Shown one piece after another: positions 1-7,772 of a stretch of 12,247 bases of DNA; position 1 is the stretch's first letter; the number at the start of each line of letters is the position of its first letter. The notes beneath the pieces were generated by a model, which saw only the letters and a list, made by a program, of their open reading frames with translations, was not told the DNA's origin and did no database searches. Origin of the DNA: Candidatus Zixiibacteriota bacterium (GTDB lineage: Bacteria; Zixibacteria; MSB-5A5; GN15; FEB-12); contig QNAD01000021.1 of NCBI GenBank assembly GCA_003641345.1, positions 1 to 12,247 on the forward strand. Direction: 5' to 3'. The translations under genes were made by a program, and so were the position numbers.

Positions 1-488
1 CTGCGTGGAGTGAAGTCCTTCTGGGATTTAATGAGTTTATTGAGAAAAAGCTGGTAGATGAAGCAGAAATCTTACCGGGTAAAATTAAAAAAGGTAATAA
101 GCTTTTTGAAAATGATTTCTTTACAATTACTGAAAATAAAAATTGGATAGGGTTTGAATGTAAAGCACAAAAAGAAGGGGACGTAACTGGTAATATTCTT
201 TTTCAACATCAAAATAATTTAGATAGCATCTCATCTGCTCTTTTTGAAGAACAATATAACCGTCGTCAATTGTTTGAAGGTTTTCGTTTTGGAGTAAAAT
301 ACGACCAGAATGAGGCGGGGCTTTATGATTATGGCACTAATCATCTTTTAGCTAAATATATATGGGGCATTTCTCCTTCCGATAAGTATTTTGACAAGGA
401 AAAACGGGTTGTTAATATTAAAATGAAAAAAATATTATTCCCCGATGGAATCCCAAAGAAAAATAATTTTAAGTTGCTTCCTGATTGA
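1..488 (+). CDS. Hypothetical protein, C-terminal part (5' end outside window)
   Basis: An open frame enters from the left edge (first full codon at position 3) and ends at the TGA at 486-488, giving the last 161 residues of a larger protein. I do not recognise the family. The visible part is soluble, rich in Lys, Asn, Phe and Tyr, with no membrane segment and no motif I can name. It begins AWSEVLLGFNEF, has a short sequence WIGFECKAQ around the middle, and ends in a basic tail (KKNNFKLLPD). The stop lies 20 bases before the ATG of the rmuC-like gene on the same strand, so the two are probably co-transcribed. A role in DNA metabolism would be a guess from that neighbour only. That it is coding is supported by the uninterrupted frame up to a close downstream gene. 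Confidence 0.7.
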   Translation, partial: AWSEVLLGFNEFIEKKLVDEAEILPGKIKKGNKLFENDFFTITENKNWIGFECKAQKEGDVTGNILFQHQNNLDSISSALFEEQYNRRQLFEGFRFGVKYDQNEAGLYDYGTNHLLAKYIWGISPSDKYFDKEKRVVNIKMKKILFPDGIPKKNNFKLLPD

Positions 489-508
489 TTTCTGATAAAA
501 TTTTCCTG

Positions 509-1528
509 ATGGAAACAATCATAATTATCATAGCTGTATTTGCAGGTTTAAGTTTTATAGTTTCATTAGCTGTTTTGGTTTGGTTATTTCGACTTAATAA
601 AACTGATAGTTCCCCAGTATTACAGCAACAGCTTGAATTACTTAAATCTGACCTGATCAATAAACAATTTGAAAACCTTATATCTATTAGAGATACTCTT
701 GACAAGTCTAATAAAACAATCAACGAAAACTTATCTGAAAATAGAAATACTCTTGATAATAGGTTGAAATTATTTGGTGAGATAGAAAACAGACTGGGCG
801 AGCTTACAACTAAAACGGAAAAAATTGAAGAGCTGGGGATTAATATTGTAGCTCTTTCGGAACTTTTGAAACCACCAAAAATCAGAGGTGCTTTCGGCGA
901 AGTATTACTTGAAAATTTTCTGGGTGAAATTTTACCATCCCAACATTTTGACAGACAGTACAAATTTAGAAGCGGTCAAAGAGTTGATGCTGTGATTTTT
1001 CTTTCGGAGAAAGTCTTGCCAATTGATTCAAAATTTCCCTTGGAATCATTTCAAAGGATTGCAAGTGGTTCCGATAAAGAAAATTTAGAAAAAGAATTCA
1101 TTAAAACAGTCAAGAAACATATTGATGATATCTCTATTAAATATATCAGACCGGATGAAAACAGCACCGAGTTTGCGATGATGTATATTCCGTCCGAATC
1201 TATTTATTATCATTTTATATCTCTTAAAAACGGTGAAGGCTTCGATTATGCGTTAAAAAAGAGAGTTATCCCAACTTCACCCGGGCATATATACGGTTTT
1301 TTGATTTCATTGCTCTCGGTTGTAAAAGATATTGGATTTAATCAAGCCGGAAGTGAATTATCGTTAGCATTAAGAAATATTACTGAATCAATCAATAATA
1401 TCAATACATACTTCAAAAAGATAGAAGGTTCAATCAGATCACTTTCAAACAATAGCGAAAAAGCACAAAAAGAAACAAACGCTATTTTGAAAAATATAAA
1501 TAAGTTAAACGAGGAAGAAACTGAATAA
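509..1528 (+). CDS. rmuC: RmuC family protein (DNA recombination protein), membrane-anchored
   Basis: Predicted 339-residue RmuC-type protein. Residues 3-27 form a single hydrophobic anchor (METIIIIIAVFAG onward), followed by a polar, probably coiled-coil region to about residue 115. The RmuC core follows, a PD-(D/E)XK-like nuclease fold: GAFGE at 127-131, RVDAVI at 158-163 and IDSKFP at 172-177 are the usual conserved stretches and contain the expected acidic and Lys residues. RmuC proteins are known to limit DNA inversions and rearrangements and are presumed nucleases; the exact reaction is unsettled. I chose the ATG at 509 because it starts right at the anchor; a TTG at 485 in frame would overlap the upstream stop and add eight residues. 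No strong Shine-Dalgarno is visible. The protein is shorter than the roughly 400-475 residues of many relatives, mostly through a short coiled-coil region. It converges with the PLP lyase gene, 52 bases apart. Confidence 0.9.
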   Translation: METIIIIIAVFAGLSFIVSLAVLVWLFRLNKTDSSPVLQQQLELLKSDLINKQFENLISIRDTLDKSNKTINENLSENRNTLDNRLKLFGEIENRLGELTTKTEKIEELGINIVALSELLKPPKIRGAFGEVLLENFLGEILPSQHFDRQYKFRSGQRVDAVIFLSEKVLPIDSKFPLESFQRIASGSDKENLEKEFIKTVKKHIDDISIKYIRPDENSTEFAMMYIPSESIYYHFISLKNGEGFDYALKKRVIPTSPGHIYGFLISLLSVVKDIGFNQAGSELSLALRNITESINNINTYFKKIEGSIRSLSNNSEKAQKETNAILKNINKLNEEETE

Positions 1529-1580
1529 TCAGGAACCTATTAATATTATTTACGGTTGATATTTGAGTTTTCAATTTGTA

Positions 1581-2774
1581 TTAGATTTTCGCCAGAGCTT
1601 GCTCCATGTCAGCCCTCAAATCTTCAAACTCTTCAATACCGATAGAATATCTTACAAGTTCATCCTTGATTCCCGCTTTCTCTCTTTCCTCTTTAGGAAC
1701 GCCGGCATGGGTCATTAAAGCAGGAGACTGTATCAATGATTCAACGCCACCCAAAGAAACTGCCAGAGTATTGAGCTTAACATTATCCAGCAAAGTTTTG
1801 GCTCCTTTTAAGCCGCCCTTTACTCCAAAAGACATCAATGCACCGGGACCTCGCATTTGCTTATCTTTTCCAACAAGATAATACATAGGATGGTCTTCGT
1901 ACCCGGGATAAAATATCCACGTTATTTTTTCATGATTTCGAAGGTAGTCTGCCATCCGAATTGCACTTTCCTGCATTCTTTCCATTCTAATTCCAAGCGT
2001 TTTTACACCACTAAAAAATAGAATTGCATCATGAGGAGACAAAATCCCGCCTGTATTTGTAACAACACTTCGCAGTCCATAATAATCTTTCTCGGTTTTT
2101 GCAATTAGTATGCCTCCTACAGCAGTAGCATGTCCTCCTATTGATTTTGTCATTGAATGAAGGACAACATCTGCTCCCCAATCAAGAGGATTCTGCAGAT
2201 AAGGAGAGCAAAAAGTATTATCAACAACCAATGGGATTTTGTGTTCCTTTGCTATAGCTGAGACCTTAGAAATATCAGTTATTGCCAGAGTCGGATTAGC
2301 GGGAGTTTCGATATAAATCAACTTGGTATTCGGTCTTATTGCTTTTTTGATATCGTCAACAACTGATGTATCCAAAAGAGTGGACTGAGCACCCCATTTT
2401 TTATAGAAAGATGAATTTTCAAGTATTGTTCTGGAAGGTCCATACATTGATGCAGTTGCAATAGCATGACTATCTTTGTCAAGGAAATGAAAATAAATTG
2501 CACTCACCGCCGCTATACCAGAACCTGTTGCAATTCCCCCATAGCCGTTTTCAAGTTTGGCGATTTTCTTTTCTAACGCATTAACTGTGGGACTGGATAA
2601 CCTGGAATATATTCCTTCTTTGTCTTTGCTTGCAAATCTTTCGGCTCCGTCATCGCAGCTTTCAAAAGCGTAGGTTGAGGATTCCTCTATGGGAGGATTT
2701 ACAGGTCCTGAATGGGCGTGGTAACCAGCATGTACAGCATTAGTATTAAACTTTGAATTATGATCGTTTTTCAT
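1581..2774 (-). CDS. Cys/Met metabolism PLP-dependent lyase (methionine gamma-lyase / cystathionine gamma-lyase type)
   Basis: A 397-residue fold-type I PLP enzyme of the trans-sulfuration family, normal in length. Visible hallmarks are YSR at 56-58 (phosphate contact from the partner subunit), the GSGIAA segment at 84-89 (cofactor phosphate loop), Tyr111 stacking on PLP, Asp185 in VVDNTF, and the Schiff-base Lys210 in HSMTKSIGGH. Near the C-terminus SLGGVESL and RYSIGIEE provide the substrate carboxylate site. Such enzymes cleave methionine, cystathionine or homocysteine, or act as sulfhydrylases. The C-terminal sequence (SLGGVESLIQSPALMTHAG) resembles methionine gamma-lyases, but the position equivalent to their catalytic Cys (Cys116 in the Pseudomonas putida enzyme) is Pro113 in YGPSR, so the substrate is uncertain. 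A GGAAGG Shine-Dalgarno precedes the ATG. The gene follows the CNNM gene by 35 bases and is probably the last gene of the aspS-phoH-pgpH-ybeY train. Confidence 0.9.
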   Translation of the reverse strand: MKNDHNSKFNTNAVHAGYHAHSGPVNPPIEESSTYAFESCDDGAERFASKDKEGIYSRLSSPTVNALEKKIAKLENGYGGIATGSGIAAVSAIYFHFLDKDSHAIATASMYGPSRTILENSSFYKKWGAQSTLLDTSVVDDIKKAIRPNTKLIYIETPANPTLAITDISKVSAIAKEHKIPLVVDNTFCSPYLQNPLDWGADVVLHSMTKSIGGHATAVGGILIAKTEKDYYGLRSVVTNTGGILSPHDAILFFSGVKTLGIRMERMQESAIRMADYLRNHEKITWIFYPGYEDHPMYYLVGKDKQMRGPGALMSFGVKGGLKGAKTLLDNVKLNTLAVSLGGVESLIQSPALMTHAGVPKEEREKAGIKDELVRYSIGIEEFEDLRADMEQALAKI

Positions 2775-2809
2775 TTAGGATTTTCCTTCCGTAAGATAAA
2801 AAAAGAATG

Positions 2810-4072
2810 TTAAATTTTCTTGACTTTGACTCGTAAAATTCTCTGACCTTTAATGCTTTCTATTTCAAAAATAAAACTATTCCACCTAATTTTCTGAGTC
2901 AGTTCAGGGACAGAACCGACCAAGTCATAAATTAAACCGCCAATCGTTTCCGATTCTTCCTGTTCATATTCAGTATCAAAAAAATCCTGTAGTTCTTTGA
3001 CCAGCATTGCCGCATTAGCTAGATAAGATCCATCAGCAAGTTTTGAAAATTCAGCTTCCTCCAAATCATGCTCATCCTGAATATCACCTACAATCTCTTC
3101 AATAATATCTTCAAGCGTAACCAAACCGGCGACTCCACCATATTCATCAACAACAATAGCAATATGAAGGTGCCGAGCTTTAAATTCTTTAAGTAAATCT
3201 CTAATAATTTTTGATTCCGGAACAAAATACGGGCGTTTTAAGTATTTATGAATATTAAACTTCTCTCCTGGTTCCGGCATTTTACTGAATAAATCTTTTA
3301 TGTATAATATACCAATTATTTTATCAATTGATTTTACAAAAACCGGATAGCGTGAAAAACCTTCTTTTAAAACTAATGATTGAATCTCTTTATACGATAT
3401 TTTTTCTTCGATTCCGGTAATATCAATTCTCGGTATCATAATTTCTTTAACAATTGTTTGGTCAAGTTGAAAAATTTGAGTAATCATCTCTTTTTCATCT
3501 TCTTCAACTATATTTTCGCTGATGCCGGCTTCATCGGCAAGAGCTTCAATGGCACGTTCAATTATTTCATCTTTTTCTTCTTCGGTAGCATGTGCTTTTT
3601 CTCCGGATTTTTTTAAAGAATTACGATAAATATTTATAATCGGTAAAAACATTTTATATACAATTTCAATCAGCCATAATCTTTTTAACAAATTTAACGA
3701 AATCACATCACGTGAAGCTTTTCGTGGCAACAATTCTACAAAGAAAATATATAAAAGCCAAATTACTACTAATCCAACTGGGATAGAGATTTTAAGTGAT
3801 GTGTGGAATTCATCTGATAAACTGCTCAGAAGACTTACTGCAAATACAGAAATAATAATCAATATAAAAGACTTATAAATGATAGCAATTTGAGTAAATA
3901 CTCTTGGATCATCAGCAAGTTTTGTAATAAACTCTTTCCGTTTTTTCGAAACCTTTGGAAATAGTAATTTTACTTCATCCGGATCAATAAAAATTGCCAA
4001 CGAATATAACGAAACTACATATGCGGTAAAATAGCCCATAATGATAAGAAATATATATATTAATTCTGCCAT
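2810..4072 (-). CDS. CNNM/CorC-like membrane protein (DUF21, CBS pair, CorC_HlyC domain)
   Basis: A 420-residue protein of the family often annotated hemolysin, TlyC or CorC. Domains in order: an N-terminal DUF21-like membrane part with hydrophobic stretches at about 3-27, 60-85 and 96-116 and a weaker one near 132-147; a charged linker; a CBS pair at about 208-335 opened by MIPR (212-215) and containing VVDEYGGVAGLVTLEDI (307-323); and a C-terminal CorC_HlyC domain at about 342-420. Family members are linked to Mg2+/Co2+ export or resistance and membrane integrity, with CBS domains sensing nucleotides. The usual DUF21 motif resembling SGxExAL is not recognisable; the corresponding stretch reads GYFTAYVVSLYSL. 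The later E-x-x-P-K-like motif survives as VELLPRK (112-118). Transport activity is therefore less certain than the fold. It starts 3 bases after the ybeY stop, as part of the same operon, a frequent arrangement in other bacteria. Confidence 0.88.
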   Translation of the reverse strand: MAELIYIFLIIMGYFTAYVVSLYSLAIFIDPDEVKLLFPKVSKKRKEFITKLADDPRVFTQIAIIYKSFILIIISVFAVSLLSSLSDEFHTSLKISIPVGLVVIWLLYIFFVELLPRKASRDVISLNLLKRLWLIEIVYKMFLPIINIYRNSLKKSGEKAHATEEEKDEIIERAIEALADEAGISENIVEEDEKEMITQIFQLDQTIVKEIMIPRIDITGIEEKISYKEIQSLVLKEGFSRYPVFVKSIDKIIGILYIKDLFSKMPEPGEKFNIHKYLKRPYFVPESKIIRDLLKEFKARHLHIAIVVDEYGGVAGLVTLEDIIEEIVGDIQDEHDLEEAEFSKLADGSYLANAAMLVKELQDFFDTEYEQEESETIGGLIYDLVGSVPELTQKIRWNSFIFEIESIKGQRILRVKVKKI

Positions 4073-4075
4073 CAG

Positions 4076-4510
4076 TTAGTTTTCTCCATACAAACAATCC
4101 CAGAAATACTCTTCCCGAACATTCATGATTTTTTCTTCATCCGGTTTTATATGATCGTATCCGAATAAGTGAAGTAATCCGTGCGTGATCAGCCTGATTA
4201 GCTCTTCGGATAAAGTTGCCTTATAACTTTTTGCCTGTTTTTTTGCAAAAGGAACAGATATATAAATTTCACCGAAAACCCCTTTCGGTTCGTTCATCTT
4301 ATCGATATTAAAAGATAATACATCGGTAGCTACTTCTTTATTTCGATAATATGAATTGAGTTCTTTTATTTTAGCATCGGTTGTAAAAATAAGTTGAACA
4401 GAACAGGTACTGGCAGGGTCTGCTTCTTCCTCCATAAGCATATCAAACAATTCTTTAATTTTTTTAGCTGGAAGCCTAACTTTGGTTTCTTTATGTATAA
4501 CAAGTTTCAT
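4076..4510 (-). CDS. ybeY: Endoribonuclease YbeY (rRNA maturation factor)
   Basis: A 144-residue zinc-dependent endoribonuclease of the YbeY/UPF0054 family. YbeY takes part in 16S rRNA 3'-end maturation and 70S ribosome quality control. The signature HGLLHLFGYDH is at 110-120, giving the three zinc-binding histidines (110, 114, 120). The conserved Arg56 lies in YYRNKEVATDVLSF (54-67), and FGEIYIS follows at 80-86 as in the family. The length is typical. The ATG start lies 2 bases after the pgpH stop, so translation is probably coupled. Its position directly after phoH and the 7TM-HD gene is a widely conserved neighbourhood. Confidence 0.96.
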   Translation of the reverse strand: MKLVIHKETKVRLPAKKIKELFDMLMEEEADPASTCSVQLIFTTDAKIKELNSYYRNKEVATDVLSFNIDKMNEPKGVFGEIYISVPFAKKQAKSYKATLSEELIRLITHGLLHLFGYDHIKPDEEKIMNVREEYFWDCLYGEN

Positions 4511-4512
4511 AT

Positions 4513-6765
4513 TTAAGCTTCTGTTTTCTTTTCGTCTTCATCTTTGTCCGGATATTCTACACGATGGTGAAAAGCACCTATCAAAACTTTAGCAAAAGAT
4601 TTTTTAATTTTGGCTAAGTCACGAAGTGTTAGCGGACATTGATCCAATTCGCCGGATTGAAATCGGTCATCGATAATTTTTTGTATCAGATTATTTATCC
4701 GAGCCGGTTTAGGGTTTTCAAGGGTTCTGCTGGCAGCCTCGACAGCATCAGCTAACATAGCAATACCAGTTTCACGTGTTTGTGGTTTTGGTCCAGAATA
4801 GCGGAATTTCTCTTTGTCAACATTTTCTCCGTTTTTTATGGCTTTGTTATAAAAATATTTCATAACCATCGTTCCATGATGTTCTTCAATAAAATTTAAA
4901 ACTGCATCTGGAATATCATGTGCCTCGCCCAACAACCTTCCTTTTTTCACATGTGAACCTAAAATAATAGATGACATACTTGGGTTAAGGGTTTCATGTT
5001 TCGACTTTATTCCTAACTGGTTTTCAACAAAATATTCCGGAATTTCAATCTTTCCAATATCATGATAATAAGCTCCAACCCTGGCTAAGAGCGGGTTGCC
5101 ATCAATAGCTTTAGCGGCCGCTTCGGAAAGATTGCCAACACTGATAGAGTGGTGATAAGTTCCGGGAGCTTCCATAGCTAGTCTTTTTAACAGAGTATGA
5201 TTCATATCCGAAAGTTCTAAAAGGGTAAGGTCAGTTGTAAATCCAAATAATGATTCAAATACAGGTAATATGCCAATCACTAAAAAAGAACATATAACGC
5301 CGTTTATTAATCCATATTTAGTTTCTTCCAATATAGAGACTGCCGGCGAAAGCATTAAATTTTCAATTAGAGTTATATATACAACGTAAGCAAAAGCAGT
5401 TACAAATATAATTTTGAAAAAATGAGAACGCCTTCTAACTTCTTTTGAAATAAAACAACTAATATTCCCTACAAAAATAGTCATCAATGCGGTTGAAAAA
5501 TCAAAGCGATGCATAATTCCAAGTAAAATTGCCAAAATAAAAGTACTGAAAATACCTACTTCTACATCATATAAAAGGGTAAGCAAAATTGAAAGAAAAG
5601 CCACCGGATACAGATAGGTTGAAAGCTCCCAATGATTGACCAAATTTATAAAAAATAACTGTAAAGCAAAAGCTAATAGAATTGCTAACAGTTTTGTATT
5701 TGATGAAAATACTTCTTTTCTAAAAGTGAATAGAAACAAATACAACAGAGAAAAAGCACCTAAAACAAATAGAACCCTTGCAAAAGCCGGTAGCATCGAT
5801 TTAAAGAAACCTTCCTGAACTGCCTGAGAACGAATAATATTTGTCATTTCCTTGAGGATTAATTCTTGACGTTCATTGACTTTATTACCCGCTCTAACAA
5901 TAATATCACCTTTTTGCACTATTTCTTTGGTGTTGGATATTTCAGCTAAGTCTTTATGGATTTGTTTATTATATTCTTCAAGATTAACTTTTAGGTTTGG
6001 CTGGATAAAATTTCGCCCAATCAAATAATAATATTCAACATCAATAGAATCAGTGAGGTAAATTTCATTTAAAGACTTTAACAATTTTTGCTGAGCACTT
6101 GAAATATTTAAAAGTTTGGCTCTGCTATAAATATTTTCACTCTCCCCAATCCTAACAATCACTGATTTATTAGGTGATTTTGGTAATGCCGGTTGAGAAC
6201 TTAGAACTCCAATTTTATAAATCTGATTTTGAAAAATATCTAACAAATGATTTTGAACTTTATTAAGGCTATCTTTTGTGAGCGATTGAACAATTGCCGT
6301 TTCGGATAACATTGGGAAATTTGCTGAAATTCTTCTGATAGCTTTATTACGGTCATCCGTATTGGATAAATCTAAATTTTGTTTAATCGTATCTACAAGA
6401 GAGAACATATTATTCAAACCATTTTGGATAGCTCTTGTGACAGATGTATCATTATCCAAAACATAAGGAATAGCAATTTTGACTAAATCTTGTTCCTCGG
6501 TTAGTTCTTTTTCTGTTTTAAATACTGTTATCTGGAAAGGAGCTAAAATATCCTCAACAGCAATTTCGTTTGCACGAGGGACATCTAAGGGATCATATAA
6601 ATTTTCGCCCGGATACAAAATTCCTATTAAGAACGAAAAAATAATCAGAAAAAATATTTTAATCGCCTTCTTGCGAGGTGTCTGGATTATTGATTGCCGA
6701 CTCTCGCTTTGAACTTTAAGCAACCGTTTAATATGGCGCTTTAATTTTAATAGTATTGAATACAT
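4513..6765 (-). CDS. pgpH: 7TM-HD domain phosphodiesterase, PgpH-like (probable c-di-AMP hydrolase)
   Basis: A 750-residue membrane protein with the full 7TMR-HD layout. Residues 35-50 are a first membrane segment, 51-325 an extracytoplasmic 7TMR-HDED domain, about 327-503 a bundle of further hydrophobic segments (roughly seven), and about 515-735 a cytoplasmic HD domain. Catalytic features are visible: YHHS at 537-540, the HD pair in YYHDIGK (566-572), His590, GSHVKKG (603-609), EEHHGT (627-632) and Asp673. Listeria PgpH and its relatives hydrolyse c-di-AMP; the same reaction is inferred here from the architecture. The residue before the HD pair and the spacing match the family, and I see no missing catalytic residue. 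Start: the ATG follows AAAGGA by about 8 bases. It sits between phoH (17-base gap) and ybeY (2-base gap). A c-di-AMP cyclase is not in the window. Confidence 0.93.
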   Translation of the reverse strand: MYSILLKLKRHIKRLLKVQSESRQSIIQTPRKKAIKIFFLIIFSFLIGILYPGENLYDPLDVPRANEIAVEDILAPFQITVFKTEKELTEEQDLVKIAIPYVLDNDTSVTRAIQNGLNNMFSLVDTIKQNLDLSNTDDRNKAIRRISANFPMLSETAIVQSLTKDSLNKVQNHLLDIFQNQIYKIGVLSSQPALPKSPNKSVIVRIGESENIYSRAKLLNISSAQQKLLKSLNEIYLTDSIDVEYYYLIGRNFIQPNLKVNLEEYNKQIHKDLAEISNTKEIVQKGDIIVRAGNKVNERQELILKEMTNIIRSQAVQEGFFKSMLPAFARVLFVLGAFSLLYLFLFTFRKEVFSSNTKLLAILLAFALQLFFINLVNHWELSTYLYPVAFLSILLTLLYDVEVGIFSTFILAILLGIMHRFDFSTALMTIFVGNISCFISKEVRRRSHFFKIIFVTAFAYVVYITLIENLMLSPAVSILEETKYGLINGVICSFLVIGILPVFESLFGFTTDLTLLELSDMNHTLLKRLAMEAPGTYHHSISVGNLSEAAAKAIDGNPLLARVGAYYHDIGKIEIPEYFVENQLGIKSKHETLNPSMSSIILGSHVKKGRLLGEAHDIPDAVLNFIEEHHGTMVMKYFYNKAIKNGENVDKEKFRYSGPKPQTRETGIAMLADAVEAASRTLENPKPARINNLIQKIIDDRFQSGELDQCPLTLRDLAKIKKSFAKVLIGAFHHRVEYPDKDEDEKKTEA

Positions 6766-6782
6766 GGCGAATTCCTTTTCGC

Positions 6783-7766
6783 CTATCCTTTCGATTTATT
6801 TTTATAATATTTTTCGTATGCTTTAATAATATCCTGAACTAATCTATGTCTTATCACATCTTTTTCTGTCAAATAACAAAATTCTATTCCCTGAATCCCT
6901 TTTAAAATTTTCTGAACTTTTACAAGACCTGATTTTCTTCGGTCTTCCAAATCTATCTGAGTAATATCACCGGTAATAACCGCTTTTGATTTTTCTCCAA
7001 TTCGGGTTAAAAACATTTTCATTTGAGCATTGGTTGTGTTCTGGGCTTCATCCAAAACTACAAAAGCTTCATTTAATGTTCTTCCTCTCATAAATGCTAA
7101 AGGAGCAATCTCAATAACATCATGCTCTAAAAGTTTCTGAGTTTTATCCTGATGTAGCATATCATATAAAGCATCGTAAACCGGTCTCAAATAAGGATCA
7201 ACTTTGGCTCTAATGTCACCAGGAAGAAATCCAAGAGATTCTCCCGCTTCAACTGCCGGTCGGGTAAAAACAATTTTGTTTACTCTTTTAGCTTGCAACT
7301 CTGCTACCGCCATCGCTACGGCAAGATAAGTTTTTCCTGTTCCGGCTGGACCAATAGAAAAAACCAAATCATTCTTACTAACAGCTTCGACATACTTTGT
7401 TTGTCCTACAGTTTTTGGCTTAATCGATTTCCTAAGCACATTTTGCATAAGAGATTCAGTGGAAATATCATTTGCAGGTCCCTGTCCATTTTCTTGAACC
7501 ATACCTATCGCATAATGAAGATATTGTTCTGTTATGTAATCACCTTGTTTTATTCTTGTTACCAAATCATTTAATAATCTGACAATCTTTTCAATCTCTT
7601 TTGGCGTACCATCTATTATAAGTTTTTCACCACGAGCAACCAAGGTACAGTAAAAATTGGATTCTATTATCCGAAGGAAAACATCATTCTGCCCATAAAG
7701 CAATCTCTGGTCGATTCCTTCAATTGTAAAAGTGCGTGAGTTTCTGTTTTCTGTGTCGTTACTCAT
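6783..7766 (-). CDS. phoH: PhoH family protein (PhoH-like ATPase)
   Basis: A 327-residue PhoH/YbeZ-type P-loop ATPase, full length. It has an N-terminal KH-like region (about 12-80), then the ATPase core with Walker A GPAGTGKT at 139-146, FTRPAVEAGE (167-176), MRGRT (226-230), Walker B VVLDEAQN (236-243), TGD (265-267) and RHRLV (306-310). PhoH relatives are predicted RNA helicase-like ATPases that work with YbeY in RNA processing; their exact substrate is not settled. The start ATG is 6 bases after the aspS stop, so translation is probably coupled, and I see no strong separate Shine-Dalgarno. The gene order phoH, pgpH, ybeY supports the assignment. Confidence 0.95.
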   Translation of the reverse strand: MSNDTENRNSRTFTIEGIDQRLLYGQNDVFLRIIESNFYCTLVARGEKLIIDGTPKEIEKIVRLLNDLVTRIKQGDYITEQYLHYAIGMVQENGQGPANDISTESLMQNVLRKSIKPKTVGQTKYVEAVSKNDLVFSIGPAGTGKTYLAVAMAVAELQAKRVNKIVFTRPAVEAGESLGFLPGDIRAKVDPYLRPVYDALYDMLHQDKTQKLLEHDVIEIAPLAFMRGRTLNEAFVVLDEAQNTTNAQMKMFLTRIGEKSKAVITGDITQIDLEDRRKSGLVKVQKILKGIQGIEFCYLTEKDVIRHRLVQDIIKAYEKYYKNKSKG

Positions 7767-7772
7767 AAAAGG

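Noticed and set aside
485..508. TTG at 485 as the rmuC start
   Set aside because: It would overlap the stop of the upstream gene and add eight residues before the membrane anchor; the ATG at 509 starts exactly at the anchor as in the family.
469..963. Minus-strand open frame opposite rmuC
   Set aside because: It is a Ser/Leu-rich shadow of the clearly coding RmuC frame with no recognisable domain.
1529..1580. Bidirectional terminator between rmuC and the PLP lyase
   Set aside because: Convergent genes suggest one, but I see no G+C-containing stem followed by a T-run in these 52 bases.
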